DNA of 64,000 bases from Megalobrama amblycephala (taxonomy: Eukaryota; Chordata; Actinopteri; Cypriniformes; Xenocyprididae), in the NCBI RefSeq assembly GCF_018812025.1, contig NC_063058.1:15898797-15962796 (forward strand), in the 5' to 3' direction. The notes under the pieces are model-generated. The model did no database searches. It was not told the origin of the DNA and saw nothing but the letters and a program-made list of their open reading frames with translations. Numbering within the stretch: the first letter of the stretch is position 1; every line of letters begins with the position of its first letter. This document shows positions 33,693 through 45,500 of the stretch, piece by piece. A program made the position numbers and the translations under genes.

Positions 33693-34189
33693 AAAATTTC
33701 TATCTATGTATCTTAACATGTTTATGTCGCATTTATGTTGTTTAATTAATATAAAAAATATGTGTGTGTATCACATTTTGCACACTGTCTATGTTATTAT
33801 TAACTCCAGTTGTGGAGGGTTTAGACTCAGTGAGTCATTGTGCAGCATTCCATTGTAGCCTGTGTTGCTTTCAGCATATATTTGTTTCAACAAACAGATT
33901 TGAATAGCTCATACAGGAACATTTTAATGACAAACTTGCAGCAACATGTTTTTTTACTGTAAGTTTAACAAACTATTTTCATTCTTAAATGCTCAAGAAT
34001 GTTCGGATTTCACACGTGAGTCAGCTTATTTACATATACACTGTGACATTAAATATGCGGAATGTCAGTCTGAGTGATGTTGTTCCATTCAGTCCCTTCA
34101 CCTAATTATAGCCAGTTGCATAATAGTGTTCTTGAGAGACTTAAGAAACATTTAATGTGGCCCTGCCTAGTCAACTCTCTCACCCTCAC

Positions 34190-34488
34190 TCACTCAAGTC
34201 CGGGTAAGCTGGAATGTATTGACGTCAGAGGAGAGAGAGCGCTCGAGCGCTAGAGCAGAAGTGAGCGCGCGAGCACTGCGGAGCGACGCGCGCACCAATA
34301 CATGCCTCGTCCTGTTCGGACAGCGGGCATCATTTATTGATAAGAACAACAGCGAGCGGACGTTTGAAGATATTAGGAAGCGAATATTTTGTTTAGCCTC
34401 CAGAAAAATACACAAGGGGAAGCTGAGAGTATTTCCAACGGATGCTCGTTTACATAAACGCATGAAACGCTGCGTACCACTTTATATG
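34190..34488 (+). promoter_or_regulatory. snrk: SNRK promoter and noncoding exon 1
   Basis: A CpG-rich stretch (about 34235-34300) with a perfect CRE TGACGTCA at 34220-34227, ending in a strong donor ATATG/GTAAGT (donor at 34489). The next acceptor in phase with a leader is 42532 before the SNRK start codon. The start of transcription is not determined; the exon probably begins between 34200 and 34300. It contains upstream ATGs. Confidence 0.65.
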
Positions 34489-34884
34489 GTAAGTTATTAT
34501 AGAAAACACATGCGTTTGGTGTGTTTAACTATGTGTTGAATTGAATGCTGAAGTCGACCGTGTGTGTATATATATTTATATATGTGTGTGTGTGTGTGTG
34601 ACATAATATGCTGGGTTTAATTCCATTGAGTTTCCTTTGGGATCATTGAGAGCCTGTCAGAGTGTAATAGTTTGATGTTATTGTTTGTGTTATGGTTAAT
34701 GATTTTAATTATCTGATGTACTTATTGTTTTATTTGTGCCATTTTATTTAGTTGACAAGTTATTTGTTGCTATTAGAGAGACTAAATGATTAAAACGCGA
34801 GTTAGAGATGTGGTTGGCAGACAAACACTTGGTCAGAGACATTGTGCTGGCCAGCATTTCTGTTCTCTCTCTCTCTCCTTCACA

Positions 34885-34886
34885 CA

Positions 34887-34920
<34 letters not shown>
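34885..34920. repeat. (CA)n microsatellite
   Basis: CA run preceded by CT repeats in SNRK intron 1. Confidence 0.95.
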
Positions 34921-34923
<3 letters not shown>

Positions 34924-34989
34924 GGTATGGCAGTCAGCCTATCCTCCGCTCTATGTAGTCCTAGGCCTGGAGACATTCAGGGGCATCTA

Positions 34990-36080
34990 ACAGACAGGCA
35001 CACACAGGTAAGAGAAAGGAAAACAAGGCAAAGAGACCGAGACAAGGACAGAGAAAGAGAGGGAGTCACATTGCTTTATATATAGAATATTGACATATTT
35101 AATGAACTACATGTACATATTGTTCTATAAGTGCAGGAATCCTGTGACAATGAAATTATTGATGAGCTGACAGGTTTTGTTGCAGTTAAACTGAATGCTT
35201 TTAGCAATGCGATGCAATGCATGCTGGCTAAAGTCATTAGACTCATATCTATCTGATATATGGTCTTGTATGTTCTGCATCACTGTAGATACTTGAGTGT
35301 GAGTGTATATATAGCATGCAGCACAGCCAAAGTCCTAGACTCAGCAGTGTTTGTTTGTGCGCACATACATGTGTGCGAGCATATGTGCAAGTGTGTGTGT
35401 TGGCAAACTACCAAGTTTCTGGGTTCCACAGTGAATCTTTTGTGCCTCGGATTGAAAAGGAGAAGAAGTGTGCATGTGTGTATCAAGTGTTACCACAGTA
35501 GCGTCCTAAGACACATCAGCCCCATCACAAGGCAGGCCTGAGGCAGTCGGGACAAGAGGGGAGTGCAGGTCACCTAGCTCAAGTTTCGCCTACTTTGTAG
35601 GAACCAAATTTTCCTCCGATTGGCCGATCGTGTCATGTCGCACAGCAGATTTGCGTTCAATGTTGACAGACTTGCTTCTTGTCACTGGAAACAGTTAGGA
35701 CACAGTATGCGGGTTAAGTTTAAGGAGTATATAATAAAAACCTTATTACTGTATATAAAAAGAGTATATAAGGTCACCATAATCTCTGTACCAAAACATA
35801 GCAAGCTACCTCAATGTCTACTTCCTGCATAGGCAGCTACCTTCTAAGATAGCATCCTATTAGTCATATAACCGCATAAGTGATGAATCTGTAATGTTGT
35901 ACCTAGGCAGCAAGAAAAGACATGACTCGCAATTGATTTCAAATGAGTTTGTCATTAGCATGTTGCAAAGCTAAACTTTAAAGTGATATTTTAAGCATAT
36001 AAGCACAAAAATATGGGGTAAAATATATAATTTTCATTTCATTTATGTAATTATATATTATATAAATAATTATAAATCAG
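34990..36080. other. SNRK intron 1, nothing recognised
   Basis: Frames on both strands near 35260-35540 reflect TG/CA-rich sequence. No assignable gene. Confidence 0.5.
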
Positions 36081-36086
36081 GAAAAA

Positions 36087-37669
36087 TGTATGCGCAATAG
36101 TCAAATATATTCGTACAGTGTATGTTTACATAGAAAAACAATGGGAAAAGTAGTGCAATGGAATGCAAATAGGCATTCTGTGAAGGTATATTAAGTATAG
36201 TTAACATTTCTCGTTTTGTCCGCCATCTTTAAGCTCGTTGCAATGCATTCTGGGATTGCCTTCTCCCAGAGTCGACGCTGCCTTCGAATTTGGATTAAAT
36301 TCCGTAAATTAGGAGGCAGATAGGCCAGGATTGTGTCCTTAAAATTTTCCCTCGGAAGGAAGCTTACTAGGTTTTTGAACGCTGGGTCTTATTCATGAGT
36401 AATTATTTAATATTATTAAAATTTTCTGCCTAATTCACTGCACGTGCGTACACGCGTAAATTTTTTTTTTTTTGGCATTTTTATGATAGGACAGTAAGCA
36501 GACAGGAAGCGAAAGTGGGGACGGGATCAGGAAAGGTCCCCGAGCCGGGATTTGAATTTGGGTCGCCCGAAGCGCAACGGCGCTATATGTCGGCACACTG
36601 CCCACGAGGCTATCGGCGCCGACACATGAATTCATTCTTAACCTCATTCTATTGTTAATGAATTTGGAGTATTCTAAAAGCCTGTCCGCATAGAGACTTG
36701 TTTAGCAGTATACGTAAAACATTTTGTATCGTATCGCCGTTTCGTCCAGACGGATCTGGCATATTGGGAGCCTGAAACTGCTATTTTTTGAAACCGGGTT
36801 GAAAACGACACCCTTGCGTTTTCGTGTGTACAGCCAATCCGTATATCCGTCAAACACGGTACGTCACGAAACGGCAACAACAACAACAATGGCGGACTAC
36901 ATGCTTGTGTTCATGCCGCAGAATCTACCGAGCCTATTGGCTTTACTAAAGTAAAGATTTATTACTAAGCTTCACTAAAGTTTGTATAAAGCACGCAAGG
37001 TTTATGCGATGTATGCGCAATAGTCATATATATTCGTACAGTGTATGTTTACATAGAAAAACAATGGGAAAAGTAGTGCAATGGAATGCAAATAGGCATT
37101 CTGTGAAGGTATGTTAAGTATAGTTAACATTTCTCGTTTTGTCCGCCATCTTTAAGATCGTTGCAGTGCATTCTGGGATTGCCTTCTCCCAGAGTCGACG
37201 CTGACTTCGAATTTGGATTAAATTCCGTAAATTAGGAGGCAGATAGGCCAGGATTGTCTCCTTAAAATTTCCCTCGGAAGGAAGCTTACTAGGTTTTGGG
37301 ACACATGAATTTATTCTTAACCTCATTCTATTGTTAATGAATTTGGAGTATTCTAAGAGCCCGTCCGCATAGAGACTTGTTTAGCTGTATACGTAAAAAA
37401 TTATGTATCGTATCGGCGTTTCGTCCAGACGGATCTGGCATATTGGGAGCCTGAAACTGCTATTTTTTGAAACCGGGTTGAAAACGACACCCTTGCGTTA
37501 TCGTGTGTACAGCCAATCCGTATATCCGTCAAACACGGCTACGTCACGCAACGGCAACAACAACAACAATGGCGGACTACATGCTTGTGTTCATGCCGCA
37601 GAAGCTACCGAGCCTATTAGCTTTACTAAAGTAAAGCTTTATTACTAAGCTTCACTAAAGTTTGTATAA
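36087..37669. repeat. Direct duplication, 923-bp offset
   Basis: TGTATGCGCAATAGTCA at 36087 restarts at 37010. Both copies run through ATGGCGGACTACATGCTTGT to CTTCACTAAAGTTTGTATAA. Copy 1 carries about 250 extra bp (about 36377-36622) including a SINE that copy 2 lacks. The 76-81-codon frames in each copy are repeat-derived. Confidence 0.88.
36461..36623 (-). mobile_element. tRNA-derived SINE
   Basis: Read on the minus strand it starts GTCGGCGCCGATAGCCTCGT, has a decayed B-box (AAATTCAAATCCC) and ends in an A-run (T-run on plus, 36461-36473). Cyprinid-type tRNA SINE by style; family not named. Confidence 0.75.
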
Positions 37670-37901
37670 TGCGCGCGTTTATGCGCATGCTCCAAGTCTT
37701 ATTCTCCGTTTTTAGTGTATCTCTGTGGCAGAATTACAGCGCCACATACTGGTCTGGCATGTAGACTACATCATTTTGAGTCGGTTTCAGTGGTTTCGTG
37801 TGTACGCAGATATTTTTTGAGATGACGGCGTGTTTACAGATTTTTTTTTAGAATGATGGTAAAAAAAGATCGGATAGGGAAAGCTGTGTGGATGTGGCCT
37901 A
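37357..37901. mobile_element. DNA-transposon-like element (GTCCGCATAGAGAC end)
   Basis: The left end GCCCGTCCGCATAGAGAC and right end CTGTGTGGATGTGGCC are imperfect inverses. The interior has CGTTTCGTCCAGACGGATC and TTTCGTGTGTACGCAGAT. The left portion belongs to the duplicated block. Confidence 0.55.
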
Positions 37902-38289
37902 ATTGAGCGACTGCGGGCACAAGATTAATAATTTGCATAAAGCACGCCTTTCCGTACAACCAAGCCTTTCGTCCCTTTCAGCAAACATTTGATGCTCTCT
38001 AAAGATCTCTAAATAACTACATACAAAAAAAATCATCTTAACATGATTCTAAGGCCACCCAGAGTAAATTCTTAGCATTAAAATTTAAAATTTACTCTTA
38101 GCAGAGTAAATTTTTAGCATTAAAGTTATTGATGTTTGTATGCTGATTTCATGCACAAATTTCTGTGTACACATACTTAGCGAATGAGACCCACACGTTG
38201 GTGCTATTATATGAATTTTACCGATAGACCAGTGGTTTAAATGTTTTACCGAGTGTGTTTGAGTGTACACGTTAATGCACTTTGAACAG

Positions 38290-38820
38290 CAGGCACGCAA
38301 GCTCCCACTGCGCCACGCTGACCTCATCACCATGAATATTGCATGATGGGAACATGGGGCGATGAGATCATATCTAAAGGAAACCCCATTATATTCTCCC
38401 CAACTCTGCATCTCTTTCACATCTCTTCACTCCTCTCGTCCATCAGCCCTCCCTCCAAAAGAGAGAGCAGAATGACTCATCCTTTCACACCTCTCCCCTG
38501 GTGCCTCCTGACAGCCCCGCGTACGGGTTTGTGTGTTCCGTATCGGCGTACAAATGAGTCGGGGTCTGTTTTCCTTCTGACTCTCACGCAGTGGGTGACA
38601 AAAGACCCCAGCATCTCTCGTTCAGGCAGCGGACATTTTCTCGCAGAAACGCTGAGCCTGCTGCTTTCCCATCTTCTCGACGTGAGTTCCTCGTTTGCAG
38701 GAAGACGAGGAAATGCCATGCCTGTGTATGTTAGCATGTGTGAGTCTTGTGTAACTGTGAGAGTTGTCCCAAATTGCGGATGCTGGGTGTCTGCCTGAGC
38801 GCTATCAGGAGGAAGCACCG
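38290..38820. other. Unique, GC-balanced segment in SNRK intron 1
   Basis: Unlike its repeat-filled surroundings this stretch shows no repeat word. It has an AP-1 site TGACTCA (38473-38479). Frames of 151 (plus) and 113 (minus) codons exist but lack splice context and known motifs. Candidate regulatory element. Confidence 0.35.
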
Positions 38821-39964
38821 TTTGTGCTCCCTGCTCCCTGTAGGAAATACTGCTATGCTTTGTAAATGATATAGCTGATTCTGAACATGGAAAGGATGGA
38901 CAGCCCTATCCTTCCTCAATATGGAGGCCACCCAGTCTTTGTTACATCCTTGTGCTCTGTTTTTGCACTTTCATTTGTCATCTGGCTCTGTTTCTCTTTC
39001 GGTCTCACCATTAAATGTATTCATCTCACAAAAGGCAACAAAACATCAAAGTTTTGCTCTCTAGTATGTAAGAAGCAGGAAGCTCTGAATAAAAATAATG
39101 ATCTTGCAAACACTAAAATGGATCTGATTCTCTTCTGTTAAAGGAATAGTTCACCAAAAAATGAAATTTCCAAACCTTCTTTCTTTTCGTTGGGGGAACG
39201 CGAAACAAAATGTTCACACTGCTCTTTTGCATACATTGAAAGTTAATGGAGACTGAATTCTCTTTTCTTTTCTTTTTTCCACATATCATTAATTCATGCA
39301 GCTTTTCCTGAATATTTTGTGAGTGAGGAGTGTAAATATTTGCATAAGTGACATATGAATAATATCATTACTGAATAATAACATTTTCATGTGAGGCAAT
39401 CGACCACAACCTCCCAGTCCATCAGACAAAGGGCAGGTCATAATTAGCAGCATTGATTTCAACAGACAAGAAAAGCTCTGAGTACATTTCATTTTCTTGT
39501 GTGTGAGTGTGCATGAGTGTTAATTTAGTACTATTTATATACTATTATAGTAGTTATTAGTAATTTGAATTAGATTTAAGTTTTAGTCATTTTGTGTGCA
39601 AATGTAGTTTTTATTAGTTAACAACACTGGCGTCGTAGATGGGCATCATGGCATTAGTGTCCTTTTCAACCTCGATCACTGGTCATTAACTATTCAGCTC
39701 CTTTCATCAAACCACACACACACACACTAATAATGATATCACATTACAGGTATTGATCTACACCATTTGTGCTACACCCGTCACCCGACTCCCCTTATGC
39801 CAAGTCCCAAAACACACTTCTCTCCTCGCACTCCGCTCTTTTCCCACTTATCTCTTTATATCCCTTCCATCAGAGCATATTAAGTTTTATCAGGGTTCCC
39901 GCAATTATTTCTTTGAGATTCATTTTAATTTGTTTTTTTATTTTTGTGGTTTGGTGTGTCTTTT

Positions 39965-40800
39965 TAGGGGTTGTTTGTCTTTCTGTTTTGGTTTTGTTTT
40001 GCTTTTTTATTTTTTGTTTGGTTTTGTGTCTTTTTGGGATGGTTGTTTTGGTTTTTGTTTGGTTTTGTGTGTCTTTTTGGGATGGTTTTTGTTTTGTTTA
40101 GTGTCTTTTTGATATGGTTGTTTTTGTTTTTGTTTAGTGTCTTTTTGGGATGGTTGTTTTTGTTTGGTTTTGTGTGTCTTTTTGGGATGGTTGTTTTTGT
40201 TTGGTTTTGTGTGTCTTTTTGATATGGTTGTTTTAGTTTTAGTTTTTGTTTAGTTTTGTGTGTCTTTTTGGGATGGTTGTTTTTGTTTAGTTTTTTGTTT
40301 GGTTTTGTGTGTCTTTTTGATATGGTTGTTTTTGTTTTAGTTTTTGTTTGGTTTTGTGTGTCTTTTTGGGATGGTTGTTTTTGTTTGGTTTTGTGTGTCA
40401 TTTTGGGAAGGTTGTTTTTGTTTTGGTTTTTGTTTGACTTTTTGGGATGGTTGTTTTTGTTTGGTTTTGTGTGTTTTTTGGGATGGTTGTTTTTGTTTTG
40501 TTTTTTGTTTGGTTTTGTGTGTCTTTTTGGGATGGTTGTTTTTGTTTGGTTTTGTGTGTCTTTTTGGGATGGATGTTTTTGTTTTGTTTTGTGTGTCTTT
40601 TTGGGATGGTTTTAGTTGTAGTTTGGTTTTGTGTGTCTTTTTGGGATGGTTGTTTTTGTTTTTGTTTTTGTTTGGTTTTGTGTGTCTTTTTGGGAAGGTT
40701 GTTTTTGTTTTTGTTTGACTTTTTGGGATGGTTGTTATTGTTTGGTTTTGTGTGTCTTTTTGGGATGGTTTGTTTTTGTTTGTTTTTGTTTTGCTTGGGT
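39965..40800. repeat. GT-rich minisatellite, about 37-bp unit
   Basis: Over 15 units containing GTGTGTCTTTTTGGGATGG then GTTTTTG runs, with length variants. Lack of stop codons yields long WFCVSFWDGCFC-type frames on plus and KTHKTKQKQ-type frames on minus; none is a gene. Confidence 0.93.
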
Positions 40801-40805
40801 CTTAA

Positions 40806-41118
40806 AGAGATAGTTCACCCAAAAATGAAAATTCTGTCATCATTTACTCACCCTCCAGTTATTTCAAACCTGTATGAGTTTCTTTCTTCTGCTGAACACA
40901 AAGGGAGATATTTGGACGAAAGTTTGTAACCAGGCTGCTTTGGGGCACCATTGACTTTCATAGTAGGAAAAAAATACTATGGAAGTCAATGATGCCCCAG
41001 AACTGTTCTGTTTCCCATAATCTTCAAAATATCTTCCTTTATGTTCATCAGAAGAAAGAAATATATACAGGTTTGGAACAACTTGAGGGTGAGTAAATAA
41101 TGACAGAATTTTCCTTTT
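40806..41118. mobile_element. TTAA-type MITE, decayed right end
   Basis: Begins TTAA then AGAGATAGTTCACCC. Arms are mirrored (CATTGACTTTCATAGTA / TACTATGGAAGTCAATG). The right terminus is degraded. Confidence 0.75.
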
Positions 41119-41749
41119 CATTCTTAATAATAAATGTCTTGCAAAGATGTCTAATACCATAGGTAATGTCATGATTAATATCACTTCCTGCAGTTGCACT
41201 TTTGAATTGTTTTTGTCTTAGCATGCATTATGATGTTACCTCAAGGTTTGGCTGAATTTGTAATAGACAGCCATATTCGTGCTTGAACATGTCATTATTG
41301 TCACTCCCTATCAGTCTGATAATAGAGGAGTTCTCTGTTAAGTAACTGGGTGGATTTGTTTGAGTTCATGGTAATAGTAACTACTGTTGCTAAGTAACTG
41401 CTGTACTACGAAGCAGGCTCTGTGTGGGTATAATAATTGTTTTCTAATGAGACAATTGGTTAATTGGGTTTTTTCGAAAGATTTTAAGATCAGTGTCTGG
41501 CATTCATTCAAGCAAATACCAACAGTACTTGTCTTCTCTTGAGCATACAGTATACGTATAAACCTGTTAGACGGCTTACCCTGTGCTCTCTGCACACACT
41601 CACCTTCCTCTCTTTAATAACGCCGTGTATGTGAAAGTCAAGTGGAGTTTGCCTCTATTTGTAGCACTGTCTTTTTCAATACAAAGAGCACTACATCCCT
41701 GCACTTAAAGATTCTTAAAAGGTTTTCCCAGTATGATGCCACAGGAGAA

Positions 41750-42345
41750 CCTTTTAAAGTTCTGTGCAGCTGCTAGGTTGTTCTAAATGACTTGCTATGT
41801 AGTTGCTAGGATGTCATGGGTGGTTGCAGGCTATTGCTATGGTGTAGCTAAGGTGTGCTAATTTGTTGTTATGTTGCTAGGATATTGGTTCGAAGGGAGT
41901 GTTCGGAGTGGCTGTTAGCATGTTGCTATGCAGTTGTTAAGATGTTGTAGGTGGTTTCAAGGATGTTTCTGCATGTTAATCAGGTATTTTGAGTTTGTTG
42001 TTGGCACGTTGCTTTGTGGTTGTTAGGGTTTTGTTATAAGTTTGATAACATTATGGATGGTTCCAAGGGCATTGCTGTTGTTGCATGTGCTGATTGGTTG
42101 ATGGCATGTTGCTGTGCGGTTGCTACAGTGCTGTCGGTGGTTTCTAATATGATGCTGTATGGTTATTGACATAATTTATGTGTAGTGATAGATTGGTATG
42201 TGGTATGTGGTTGTTGGTATGCTGCTGGAGCGTTGTGGATGGTTGCCAGGGAATTGCTATGCAGTTGCTAGAATGTTGTGGATGGTTGCCAGGGTGTTGC
42301 TTTGCAGTTGCTTGGGTAATCTGAGTGGTTGATGTTGGCATGTTG
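41750..42345. repeat. Degenerate GTTGCTAGG minisatellite
   Basis: Words such as GTTGCTATG, GGTTGCCAGGG and TGGCATGTTGC recur at irregular spacing up to about 200 bp before SNRK exon 2. Confidence 0.7.
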
Positions 42346-42532
42346 CTCTGCAATTGATAGGACTTTCAGGGTTGTTGTTTGGTGGGTAAAGGATAGGTAT
42401 TATCCTAAGCAAGCATCACTAATTAGATAAATTTTCCTGAGATAAAAATTAATTATAACAATTATGTGCATGGAGTCTGCTGTTTTTGTGTCACTTCCTC
42501 ACTGTCATTTTCTCTCTTTTGTGTTTCCACAG

Positions 42533-45500
42533 GTGATGTCTCAGTAGAGTCCCAGTTTCCTTCAGCTCCCTTTGTTAAAAGAGCCCAGCCCTGCAACAGT
42601 ACCTCCACTGCTTGATCCAAAATGTCTGCCACCAAAAGCGGTTACGAGGGCAAGATAGCTGGCCTATACGACCTAGACCGCACACTGGGCAAAGGCCATT
42701 TCGCCGTGGTCAAACTAGCCCGTCACGTATTCACGGGCCAACTAGTAGCAGTCAAAGTCATCGACAAAACCAAGCTTGACAATTTAGCAACTGGCCACTT
42801 GCTACAAGAAGTCCGTTGCATGAAACTCGTCCAGCACCCCAATGTAGTACGACTCTATGAGGTCATCGATACACAGACCAAGCTCTACCTCATCCTAGAG
42901 CTGGGCGACGGAGGTGACATGTACGATTACATCTTGCGTCACGAAGGCGGGGTGGCCGAAGATACGGCGAAAGTGCACTTTGCGCAGATTATACGAGCGA
43001 TAGCCTACTGCCATCGTCTGCACGTTGTCCACAGGGATCTAAAGCCAGAGAATGTGGTGTTCTTCAGGCAGCAAGGGACGGTGAAGCTAACAGATTTCGG
43101 CTTCAGTAACCACTTTCAGCCCGGGACAATGTTGATGACCAGCTGTGGTTCGCTTGCATATTCCGCCCCAGAAATACTGCTAGGCGAAGAGTATGATGCT
43201 CCTGCAGTGGGTAAGTGATGAAACCTTACTTTTTGGACATTGCACCTCCTACAACGTCCTGTATCTCATGCAGTTTCCCTTCTTCTGTCTATTTCCAAGT
43301 GTGTTGTTTCATTCAGCAAATTCACATGAGAGCCAATTTCTCAATGAATATCACTCCAAAGATTGAAAGATTTGTTGATTTAAGATTCCACAGAATGTAA
43401 GATTCATAGTTTCAAAGATTGAATGTTTATCTTCTATATGTTTCCAAGTGTGTTGTTTTATTTAGTCGGTCAATCAGATCTCGGCAGATGATAAATTCTG
43501 TCCTGTCGGACTTTTAATTTACATGCAGTGCAGTCAAACTAATCCAGCATGGGATTAAATCATAGCAGTTCACGAGCTTACGCATTACTGCTTGTTTGTG
43601 TCACAAGAACGCCAGGTCACCTCGCTCTCTTCTCGCAGTTGATCTTCCCCTCTCCTCTCCCCACGTGCCTCTTCTGGGTTTAATCGCTGCTGTTTGCTGA
43701 GCGGAAATCTACTGAATGAACAGCACATCTGTGCTCTGGCAGGGTTCAAGCAAGGAGATTTGAGTCAGGTCAGACCTACACATGACTCACTTGACTGCAT
43801 TCAGAATCCCTGCAACAAATTCGCATGAGAGCCAAATTGGCATTGAATATGCAGAAAATTAACGGTAGTGAAATGGGTTACAAACGTTGTTTCATTTTGA
43901 CTTCAGCAATAGCTATTAAAGAAACCCATATCATCCGGCCACAGAGATGAATAAAATGTTTCTGCTGCCTGCGGTACATTTTTTTGTTGTGTCAGGCGGT
44001 GCTTTGGTTTGGGACTTTCTTGTATGTGCTGTAATGTTGTGTCTTGGAAAATTGTTTTGAGGATGAATGTGGCTGACTGTGAACTCGCGTTCCTTCTATC
44101 CATCATCCATTCTATTGTTCAGACCTAGTCACCTTATTAAGCTCTGAAGATTCAGCGAATGGCAAAAAGAGAGGAGGAGAAAGCAGATTTATAAAGAGAG
44201 AAAGAGAGAGAGATGTTTGGAGAGAGAGACAGATTCATTGAGAGAGAGACCAGGTCAAGCTGAGAGACAGACTTTAGAGGACACTTGAGCTTAACATTGA
44301 CGCAGACAGGAGGATGAAGAGTAACTGGAATGACAACAAATCATTTTGTCTCTCTGTCTCTTTCTTGTTACTGTCTTGTTTCAGTTCAGTAGAGCTTTCT
44401 AGAGCGCAGATGTGTGCTGAACACAGGCTTTGAACTACAGTTCTGTTCCATTCCCCTGCTCTGAGATTCTAAAGATTCTAATGATTCTGAAGACTCTAAG
44501 GCTCTTTTAAGAATCTGTAGAATCTTACAAATCATTAGAATCTTTAATTCTAAGATTCCAAAGGCTTTTAAGATCCTAAAGATTTGAAAATGACATAATT
44601 ACAAAAATGTAAGAGTCATTGTTTCAAATAATCAACTATCAATCAAATATGCATAGATTCACAGATTCCAAAGAGATTCTAATGATTCTAAAGCTTCATG
44701 GATTAAAAATGGATGCAATGATTCTACAGATTCATAGTTTTAAAGATTCACAGATTTTAGGATTCCAAAGATTAAAAGATTCATAGTTTCAAAGATTCCA
44801 AAGATTTAAATAATTCTTAAGATTCATAGTTTCAAAGATTCCTAGATTTTAAGATTCCAAAGATTGAAAAATTCATAGTTTCAAAAATGCATAAATTGAT
44901 TGATTCATAGATTCAACTATTCGTTGATTCTAGTTAAACATGCAGAACTACACATTTTCAAAACTACTAGCCGTTACTTTGCATGAATGACTAGTCGACT
45001 GTTTGATCTTAGGGAAACTGTGAATATTTAGGCTGGTTTTGGGTTCCCCTGACCCTGATCTGATGCATTTCTTAGGGCGCGTTCACACAAGCTCATGTTC
45101 TTGTGTTCAAAAATAGTTGGATGGAGTGCAGTGGAATAGAACAGAATGTAGGGATATGGAGACGTGCTTTGCAGGTTGAACTATTTTTAACTTGACACAC
45201 TGTCTTAAAAACGCAAGGCTTATGATGAAAGATGGAAAAAAATGAGTCACAAAGCTGGAGACACAATGTACGAGAGAGAGAGAGAGACAGACTTCAGAGG
45301 ACACTTGAGCTTAACATTGTGACAGACAGGAGGATGAAGACTAACAGGAATGACACTGAACCTGTCTCTCTCTCTCGCTGTCTTTCTCTCATTCCAGTTC
45401 ACTAGGGCATTCTAGAGCACAGATGTGTGCTGAGCTACCATGTGTGCCCTTCCGCTCCTCTGCTCTGACATTATTAATATCATATTTATCTGATATTTTC

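Noticed and set aside
34194..34539. 106-codon plus frame and 89-codon minus frame over the SNRK first exon
   Set aside because: The plus frame has no ATG near its 5' end and runs through a strong splice donor; the minus frame is its CpG-rich shadow. Treated as 5'UTR.
36674..37648. Frames with MADYMLVFMPQ in both copies of the duplication
   Set aside because: Embedded in mobile-element sequence, short, and interrupted differently in each copy.
38343..38818. 151-codon (plus) and 113-codon (minus) frames
   Set aside because: No recognisable domain, no flanking splice sites in phase, and both strands open, which points to composition. Kept only as a possible regulatory segment.
39964..40929. 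Long open frames on both strands (119-160 codons)
   Set aside because: They are translations of a 37-bp minisatellite (WFCVSFWDG / KTHKTKQKQ periodicity), with no start context, splice sites or homology.
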